From positions 1-64,000 of the forward strand of contig NSJX01000029.1 in assembly GCA_002286715.1 (NCBI GenBank): a stretch of DNA of 64,000 nt, read 5' to 3'. Made by a program: the position numbers and the translations under genes. The notes beneath the pieces were generated by a model. It was given only the letters and a program-made list of their open reading frames with translations. It made no database searches and was not told the origin of the DNA. Positions within the stretch are counted from its first letter, which is position 1, and each line of letters begins with the position of its first letter. This DNA comes from Dentipellis sp. KUC8613. Taxonomy: Eukaryota; Basidiomycota; Agaricomycetes; Russulales; Hericiaceae. Shown piece after piece: positions 56,370-64,000 of this stretch.

Positions 56370-59300
56370 TTAGAGGTTGTTTGCGGCCCGGTATTCGAGT
56401 AGTCGGGCCGGTGCATTCCGTAAGTCCCGTGTGGTCAGCCAAGAATCATAAAGTGGGGAGTACCCTTCCCATCGAACAAGGAAGCGCATTTGGCCTGCGC
56501 GGTCGAAACGGTGTTTAATAATGCGTTCGACTTGATATTCTTCCGAGGCAATTTTATGAGGGCGTGTGTCCGGGAGAATTGTTCTCGTGCCGAATTCGGG
56601 GGGGGAAGGTCGGTATTTTCTTAAGTGTTCGATGTTAAATACGGCAGACCCTGGGTATTTGTCGGGGAGGTCCAATCGGTAAACGTTCGGGTTGATGACT
56701 TCTTGAACATGGAAGGGTCCGATGGCTCTTTGGACGAGTTTGGACCCTTCGCCTTTAGATTCCAACCATTCGAGGGAGTGGGGGTTGATAAGGACTTGAT
56801 CCCCTATTTGGAAGGTTTGCCGTCGACGTCCTTTATTATATGCTTCCGCTTGTTTTACTTGGGCTTTGGCGATGGCTTGTCGTGCGCTCTCGCGGTGGAA
56901 GTGCATGGCTTCGATAAATTTCTGCGCATCCTGCGTGAGTAGTTTGTACTGTGGACTCACGCGAGATGGGGTGCTGGTGAAGAAGTCTAGGGACCCTTTA
57001 GGTTCAAATCCATAAAGGGTGAGGAATGGGGAGGCGTTGGTGGAAGCATGTGTTAGCGCGTTGTACGCATGTTCCAACAGTGGTAGCCAATCCGACCATG
57101 ACGAGCGGTCAGTAGCGACGTATGCCCGGAGCATGATTTCCAGTTTTTGGTTCATGACTTCGGTTTGTCCGTCATGCTGTGGGTGGTGCAAAGAGGATAA
57201 TGCCATCTTCGTCTTAAGGTATTTGGCTACGCCTTTCCAGAAGTCCGATGTCCATCGTGGATCGCGGTCCGTGACTATATTGTCCGGGATTCCGAAGCGG
57301 CAGATAACGTGCCGTACGAATAGCTTCACAAAACCTTCAGCGTTCAAGCCGGTATCGGTGGCTATGAATTGAGCGTGTTTAGTAAGGCGGTCGACGACTA
57401 CGAAGATTGCGTTGAAGTTGTTGGACCAGGGAAGACCTGCGATAAGGTCCATAGATACGGATTCGTATGGTCAGGTGGGAATATAGTTGGGGAGCAGGAG
57501 TCCGAATTTAGAGAAGTTGGGATGTTTGATCTTCTGGCATACATCGCAAGTTTCGCAGAAGTGGATGATGTCCTTCTTCATAGCGGGCCAGAAGAATTTT
57601 CCGCTGAGCAGTTGCCATAGTTTTTCTGGTCCTGCGTGGGCGGTTTCGAACGGGGACTCGTGTGCTTCTATGAGTATTTCGCGCCGGAGTTCTTCGGGAA
57701 CGCATAAACGAGGTTGAAGGTTGGCGTCTCGAAAGAACAGGAGGCCTTGATCATCCTTGAAATATCTTTGGCCTGTGTACCAGCTGTCCTTGGTTTGTTC
57801 TGCTGCGAGGTATTTGGCTGCAAGAGATCTGTCCCGTTTGTACCCCGTTTTAAAATGTTGGAGTAAATCCTGTGATACGTGGACGGCTAAATGAGGAGGG
57901 ACTTGTTGCCGCTCCTTTGGTGTAGCAGGGTATGCGATGATGGGTTTCTCTGTCTCCTGTGGGACTGTTCTATCCGAAGTTGATGGTGTTTCTACTTGTT
58001 TATCCGTGTCTTGGTCAGTCTGGAGATGCCGAGACTGACTGCGAGTAACTGCGAAAGCCGTTAAGGGTGGGCTGAGGCACTCTTCTCTAATAGAGGAAAT
58101 CGAGGTTGCTGCCATCTTTTCAGCTGTCGGTTTATTCAATATTGGATTTGGGAGATCTGTGGTTGGTCGCAGTTGAAGGGATGGTGACTCCTCATCCATT
58201 GGTGAAGTATGGGCGGGGATTTGAGGGAGGAGTCTAGAAAGGGGATCTACGTTGGAGTGGACGCGGCCCGGACGGTGTATAATTTCAAGGGAAGGGGCGT
58301 AGGCTGAGAATATAGTTCCCCAGGCTGCTAGTCGTCGGTTGCTGTTCTCGTAAGTCCGAGCCCATTGCAGAGCAGCGTGGTCTGTAACGAGGAGTATCTT
58401 TTCTCCTTCGATAATGGGTTGAAATTTAACAAGGCCTTCCTTTGCTCCGAGAGCTTCCCTTTCCGTGCCTGAGTAGTTGCGCTCCGCCGGCTTGAACGTG
58501 CAGCTCCAGTATCTGATGACTCGTTCGACTTGTACGAGCGTGTCTTCTGGGTCGTCTGCCCAGGATGCTTTATAGTCACAATCGCGGATCTTGGTGGACA
58601 GACTAGATACGAACTTAGGCGGCGGAAGTCCAGCCGCGAAAGCACGTAGCAGTCGTTCGTGCGCCTTAGTGTCACGAAGATCCCTAACTTGAATGAATTG
58701 GACTTGTTGTAGTGTGCAACCGAGACCGTCCGCGGAGGCGTCCGTGTATAGTCTGTACGGTGACCCCGGTGCTGGATGAGCTAGGACAGGTGCTGATGCT
58801 AGGGCTGTTTTAATGTCCGTAAAGGCTCGTTCTTCGGCAGCAGACCATTCCCATTTGACTCCTTTCTTGGTAAGGTGGAAGAGGGGGTGTGCCATACTGG
58901 CATAGTGTGGTATGAAAGCCGAGAAGTATACGGCCATGCCGAGAAAGGTGCGAAGCTCCGATACTTTACTAGGACGAGGTATAGCTAGTATCTTTTCTAC
59001 TTTGCTTTTGTGCGTGGACAGCCCAAGTCTAGACACCTTATGACCTAGTAGTATAATAGAATTGTAGAACATGTGGCACTTGGACGGAGAGAGAGTAAGC
59101 CCAGCTGCTTCGATAGCCTCTAATATTTTGTCTAGATGTTCTATGTGCTCCTCGTACGAACGAGAGTAGACCACAATGTCGTCAATATAGACTAGGCAAA
59201 ACAGCCATAGATAGGGGGCGAGAATGCCTTGCATGACCCGTTGGAAAATTGATGGTCCGTTTCGCAGTCCAAAGGGCATCCGTTTGAACTGAAACAGACC

Positions 59301-62300
59301 TTGATGTGTACGGAAAGCGGTTTTTTCTACATCTTCGGGCGCCATTTCGAGCTGGGTGAATCCCGACAAGGCATCGAGGGATGATAGAACTTGAGAGCCA
59401 GAAAGAGAAGCCAAGATCTCACTTTGTCGAGGGATAGGGAATTCGTCGGGTATAGTGACCGCATTGAGTTTGCGATAATCCACGCAGAAACGCGGCTTAT
59501 TATTCCTGTACACTATTACGACTGGTGCACTCCAGGGGCTACGAGAGGGCTCTATCACATCTTGTTCGAACCATGCGTTTAGCTGTTGTTCGATGACTTC
59601 TCTTTTTGCGGGAGACGATCTGTACATAGGGACGGATATAGGTACTTGGCCGTCCACGGTTCGTATGTGGACTCGAGAGGGGTGACTTCCAAGACGTCCG
59701 TCGAACCCGAATGCTTTTTGACGCTTGCGAAGCATAGCCCAAGCTCGTGTCCGAAGATGTTCGGGAAGTTGTCCGACATCTAAAAGTTCTTCCATTTGCG
59801 ACGAAGGGTATAACGTGGGGTCGGGAACTTCTGCGGTTTTGGGACCTACACTGTCTTCCTCGTCGGGTTGTGAGGGGAAGCCGTCATTAACCGATTCGGA
59901 TCGTTGGTGGCCAGATTGTACATCGATAAGTATCTTTGCTCGTGTTGCCAAGTCTTGTAGCGCTGCAAGTTCCTGACTGGTACGCGGCATGTCCAGATAA
60001 CCTTTGGGGTCCACCAGCTGGCCAACGATATCTCCTTTACGGAGGTATTTCGGTCGAGAGCTAGTGTTCGCGATAGGTATTACAGGGCTAGCCGCTGTAA
60101 TTAAAGTGTTGGGTACCGCGAACACGGGGTCTTCAGAGTTGACCACCATTGTTTTCTCGACCAGCCACGTTCGGTCGTCTATAAAGGAGGACTCGACGGG
60201 AACTTGCTTGACCGAATTAGGTAGAATGCGCACGTCGGTTTTGACTCGAACGAGGCGTTGGTCGCCCCCGAATTTTCGCGCTTCCGTTCTTTTACGGGCT
60301 TTGTTACGCCTGTGAGATTTAGCGAGAATGAAGCGAGCCAGGTTGGAATCCGTCTTGCGCGTGACTAACGCGTGGTCTTTTGTCCGATCTACAGGGCAAG
60401 CTTGCACGGTGTGTGGTGAGTTTCCGAATTGTATGAGGGTACCTTCCTCGAGCGAATGACTGACAGTGATTTCGTAGGCTTGGTGGAAGTCTTCGCCGAG
60501 CAGGAGAGGGACAGTCATGTTAGAGACCACGTAGACCTCCGTTTCGAGTTCAAGTATTCGACCATCCTTCGATCGCACAAAGACGGGTAGTTGTACGTAT
60601 CCTTTGAGGCGGGTTTCCTTGGATGTTAGCTGAAGCAATTTAAGCTTCATACCTTGTCGGAGGGGAGGTCTGTTGCTTAAATTCAGGTAGCATTGTTCAG
60701 ACATCAAGGAAATATCAGCGCAGGAGTCTAAGCGTAGGTCGAAGGGGGCGTCCGAACTATGAAGGACGCTGCCTTTCATAGATAACACCGAGATGCCTTC
60801 CGCTGCTCGTCCGGGTAACGAAACGCGCTTTCTAGGGAGGCGGACTATATCGAGCAGAGGGCGATCTACTTCTTCTAGAAGGGCGTTAACCCTGGCTTTA
60901 GGTTTTCTTTGGTGGGCGAGGTCGTCCTCATCTTCGATTTCCTCTACGAGGACCCTAGGAGCATTAGCTGCGAATACTTCTCGCGATACTTCGGGTCGCT
61001 TATCGCTGGCTTCGGGATTACTTTCAAGGGCCTCCCAGTCCACATACAAAGAAGCAACGTTTTCATTTAACAAGGCCTCGAAAGCCGAGCTATATACATG
61101 TTCTTCTTCGGGGGATCGTAAGCTCGATTCCTCGACCAGCTTAGCCTCCTTCCTCCTCTCATACCGTACCCAGTGCGGACACTCTTTATCCCAGTGATTT
61201 GCGCTGCCGCAAGCTTTGCAGGGCGATGGGGGCTGTCGAAACGCAGACTTGACATGATCCGCTTTAGGGTACGGGTATCCGTCCTTAGGGGGAGGTCTCT
61301 GCCGTGCCGCCGCGAAGACTTCGGGGGCAGGTTTGTTCTCCTCCTCGTCTTCTGAATTTGCTACGTCCTCATCGGTTTCCCCTGTAACCTGAAATCCGTG
61401 TTTACTGCTACTTTCGCGGTTACGGAACGGCCGGTAACCCCTATGCTCCTTTCGAGCCAACTCTTTGAGGTACCGTAGTTCTTTGGAAGAGAGGGCTTCT
61501 GAAGGGTGAACTTCGACCGCGGCCAGTAGCTGCGCTGAGGTGTTGTGGATCCGTGTGATCAGGTCTTCCGTCGAAACTATACTTTGAGCGTATAGGATGT
61601 TGTGCCAAGCGATGGGGGCCGCTCGAAGGACGGTCGTGACTTCTTCCGGTCCTCCGCCGTCTGTTCCCATAAGCATTCGTGCGTACATAATACGTCGGTT
61701 GATGAATTCTATGGGTTTCTCGTCCGCGTGTCCCTTTTGTCTGAAGCGCATTTCACCGAATTCCGCTTGTTTCCTCTGCGCCCAATTTTCTGATAGCCAG
61801 TGGAATCGTATGGCTCGCAAATAATTCAGATAGTTTTGGGACATGTATCGTCTCAATTCGACGGAGACCATAAGGTACCATTCTTTAATTGGCGAGCCGT
61901 CTTTCAAGCGTGTCCACAACCACCTTCCCATGGCGGATCGAAGGTTTTCACCCATTTCCGCGAGCTCTTGGATCGTGGCGAAGTACTGTATTGCCGTGTC
62001 CTCGTCGCCGTCCCATGACGGGAGGTTCTCGGGTCTGAGTTCTTCCTTCAACCTTGGTCCTCGAGAGGAAGAATGGTCGGAGAAGGGCGGACCGTACGCT
62101 CCGTAGCCGCCAGGCGGCCCCCCGCCACCACCTCCCGGTGGACCTCCCGGAGGAGGGTAGTAATACGGCCAGTAGTAATTAGGAGCGGGCGGAAGTCCGT
62201 ATCCCCCAAGAGGGGGAAAGCCTCCAGGTGGTCCACCTCCGGGAGGTCCTCCTCCATTGGGTGGTCCCCCCCCTGGCGGGCTTCCTCCAGGTGGCCCTCC

Positions 62301-63893
62301 TCCGGCAGGAGGACCTCTTCCTGGCGGGCCTCCTCCGGGGGGACTTCCTCTAGGAGGTCCTCTTGGTGGTCTTCCTCCGGGGGAATTGCCTCCCGGAGGT
62401 CCTCTTTCTTCTGGAGGGTTTCTCCGGTCTGGAGGTCCTCCTCCAGGAGGTCCTTTTCCTCCAGAAGATCCTCCTCCTCCTAGTGGTCCGCCTTCTGCAG
62501 GTTGTGATCCGTCCGCTGGAGGGTTGAAGTAGGGAGGAGATCTGTCCCCTGGTCGTATCGAGAGCGAGTACTCGTTTTGCGATGCTGGCGCGGAGGCTGG
62601 TACGCCTTCGGAACTTCTTAAAGTCTCGCTTTGTTCGTATTGACTGCGGGCCGTCCATCCTGGCGAGATGTCGGGAGGAGCGAAGGGTGACGAATACGCA
62701 AATGATTCCTTCGTGAGTTGTTCCACGATGGGCGTGAGGCGTCCAGGAGTTTTCGTGGAAAAAGCGGGAGGCACTACGGTGTTTGCTAATTCGAAGGCGC
62801 TAGAGTAACGAGGTCTTCCTCCTGCTTTCGCCGGAGCCGAGGCTTGTGATCCCTTTGGATTCGGAGTGAACGGGACAAGCCGCTTGTCGTTAGACAGATG
62901 CGGGGGAAGATCTCTACGGGGTCCCGGTGAGGCGGACGCGATCCCGCCGAAGCCAGAAAGGCTGACACGAGGTAACGGGGCGGCGCCAGGTACTGCTGAG
63001 GGCTGTCCTAGTCCCGTTAGAACAGAAGTGGTCCCTCGTATTGGGCTGACGGAGGGTGTTTCCTTGTGCGTAGTGTTCGAGCTAGGCCGTAGGAATAAGG
63101 TAGAAGCCGTTATTCCCGGTCCGGAGGACGGAGTCGGATTCGTAGGTAGAGCGGGAGCCGCATTCCCTGGTTGAGCCAGAGGGGGACCTTCTGGCGGAGG
63201 GTAGTAAGGATGTAGCTCTGGTGAATGAGCTTCCATCCCCAGGATCTCATGCAGGGGAACGTCAGCGTAGAGTAACGCTTCTTGCTCCGAGTTGAGGGTT
63301 TCCCTAAAGCGGGCGGCGGCCGCGTAGGAGGTTGTGATTTCCGAGAAACCCATGGTAGCTCTCTGATTTCTGAGATCCATGGCGGTTGACGCCGGCGAAG
63401 CTACCTCTTGAGCGGTCGCGTGTTCTTGGCAGTACTTTTCTAGAAACTGCACGCCTACCGTGAGTCTGTGTTTGAGGAAGTGCCAGGCGACTTGTATGTT
63501 TTCCCGGCTGAGGGATCCTTCAAGTTCTGTCATAAGTTTACGCCCCTCATCCACCTTGTAGCCTGGTTCCAGCCGCAGATTAGAGCGGGAGTGAATTAAG
63601 TCCAGATGATGTTGTAGTTCGCGGACGAGTCCTTGAACTCTCGAGATTTGACGGGTATTAAGTTGGTAAGGATGGTATCCGGGCGTGAGCCCATTATAAA
63701 CAATATCATCGGGCAGGAAGTCCCGTTGTATTAAGAGCTCTACTTGTTCGAGGAGGGAAGGTTCCGCTCCTCGGGGTTGTCTAAAGTGTTCAAAGATGGC
63801 GCTGACTTCGGCCGCGGCTTCCGATAGCGAAGGTGCTTCGATCGATGTGGAAGACTGAGGGAACCGGGTCGGAGAGGGCAGGCCTTCTCTCAT
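56370..63893 (-). CDS. Gag-pol polyprotein of a chromovirus, with one in-frame TGA
   Basis: One frame of 2,507 codons before the final stop. Residues 1-640 are a long Gag extension with a Pro/Gly-Gly collagen-like tract (about 470-590). A gag core follows (EWYLMVSVELRRYMSQNYLN) and a CX2CX4HX4C knuckle CKACGSANHWDKEC near 892. The protease has DSCAD near 1055 and VPLLLGED. Reverse transcriptase has YIDD near 1569. RNase H starts YTDASADG near 1716 and has TEREAL and TDHAALQWA. Integrase has an H-H-C-C zinc site (HESPFETAH, CETCDVC), then core residues in SMDLIAG, VTDRDPRW and GQTEVMNQ. A chromodomain ends the protein (YQVERIIKHR, FLVRWEGYSPLYDSWL). The TGA at 57471-57473, just before PYESVSMDLIAG, would cut off the integrase core unless read through. 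ATG at 63893 is the first in frame. Confidence 0.95.
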
Positions 63894-64000
63894 AGTTCTA
63901 TTCGTTATAGAGCGCTCGGCCTCTTTTGTGGCCGAGGAAGAGGAGTCTAGTGGTTCGGCTGAGGGGTCTCTGACTTGGGAGAATTGAGGACCCGTGAAGT
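63894..64000 (-). other. 5' leader of the chromovirus, cut by window end
   Basis: Sequence between the gag start and the window edge. It contains no visible LTR end or primer-binding site, so both must lie further out. Confidence 0.7.

Larger units (their letters stand above)
52301..64000 (-). mobile_element. Ty3/gypsy chromovirus, at least 11.7 kb, extending past the window
   Basis: Order on the minus strand: leader (63894-64000), gag-pol (63893-56370), a third ORF (56195-53061), polypurine tract (53018-53031), 3' LTR (52301-53017). The pol order is protease, reverse transcriptase, RNase H, integrase with chromodomain, which defines a chromovirus. The element is large for the group because of a long Gag N-terminal extension and the extra 1,044-codon ORF. 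Only one disabling change was found in gag-pol, so the insertion is young. The 5' LTR and primer-binding site are outside the window. Confidence 0.92.

Noticed and set aside
1..64000. CRISPR arrays, bacterial operons or ribosome binding sites
   Set aside because: The sequence is clearly eukaryotic with spliceosomal introns; no regular spaced repeats of that kind were seen.
1..64000. tRNA and rRNA genes
   Set aside because: A visual search of intergenic stretches for the GTTCRANNC box gave no convincing cloverleaf; a covariance-model search would be needed to exclude them.

Overview
The window is nuclear DNA of a filamentous basidiomycete, most likely an Agaricomycete, though no single marker here names a species. 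The reasons are: dense genes cut by 47-80 nt GT-AG introns (a few GC-AG), microexons, an F-box family of the expanded mushroom type, a CRE1/Mig1 regulator, an S53 sedolisin, GH35 and FAD/FMN enzymes, and a chromodomain Ty3/gypsy element. The exon maps below were assembled by hand from splice signals, frame continuity and family motifs. Where several exons join in frame into a known family the model is strong.

Left part (1-15 kb): a partial unknown gene (385-990), ORC6 (minus, 1514-3398), NAD(P)HX epimerase (minus, 3994-5078, seven exons), a 979-aa two-RING protein (5802-8861), a protein with three MYND zinc fingers (9482-11837) and a charged coiled-coil protein with terminal C2H2 motifs (12276-14818).

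Middle (15-33 kb): an F-box gene (15514-17397) and an F-box pseudogene (17981-18697). A 5.5-kb stretch without a convincing gene then leads to the CRE1-type carbon catabolite repressor (24260-26044). After another gene-poor 2.6 kb come two related F-box genes (28688-30755, 31030-32987), the first with an in-frame stop.

Right-middle (33-51 kb): a secreted sedolisin (minus, 33520-35661), a PPOX-like/ferredoxin-reductase fusion (minus, 36234-38286), a small protein made of two tandem copies of one domain (minus, 38764-39476), a SAM methyltransferase (minus, 40510-41694) between two related segments, the DENN-type trafficking protein AVL9 (42549-46079, 15 exons including a 10-nt one), a DCAF5-like WD40 protein (46425-48781) and a severin/gelsolin (minus, 49249-50629).

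Right end (50.8-64 kb): a 448-bp hAT-like non-autonomous element with perfect 8-bp target duplications lies in the 5' flank of the gelsolin gene. A truncated GH35 beta-galactosidase remnant with a nonsense codon follows. A very large chromovirus (3' LTR 52301-53017, minus strand, running off the window) then fills the rest. It has a single gag-pol frame of about 2,507 codons broken by one TGA, plus an extra 1,044-aa ORF in the position of env. This third ORF is the best candidate for something undescribed.

The genes do not form one pathway. The housekeeping set covers replication licensing, metabolite repair, ubiquitin ligation, trafficking and actin. It is interspersed with fast-evolving families (F-box, MYND, secreted protease) and a transposon-rich right flank.
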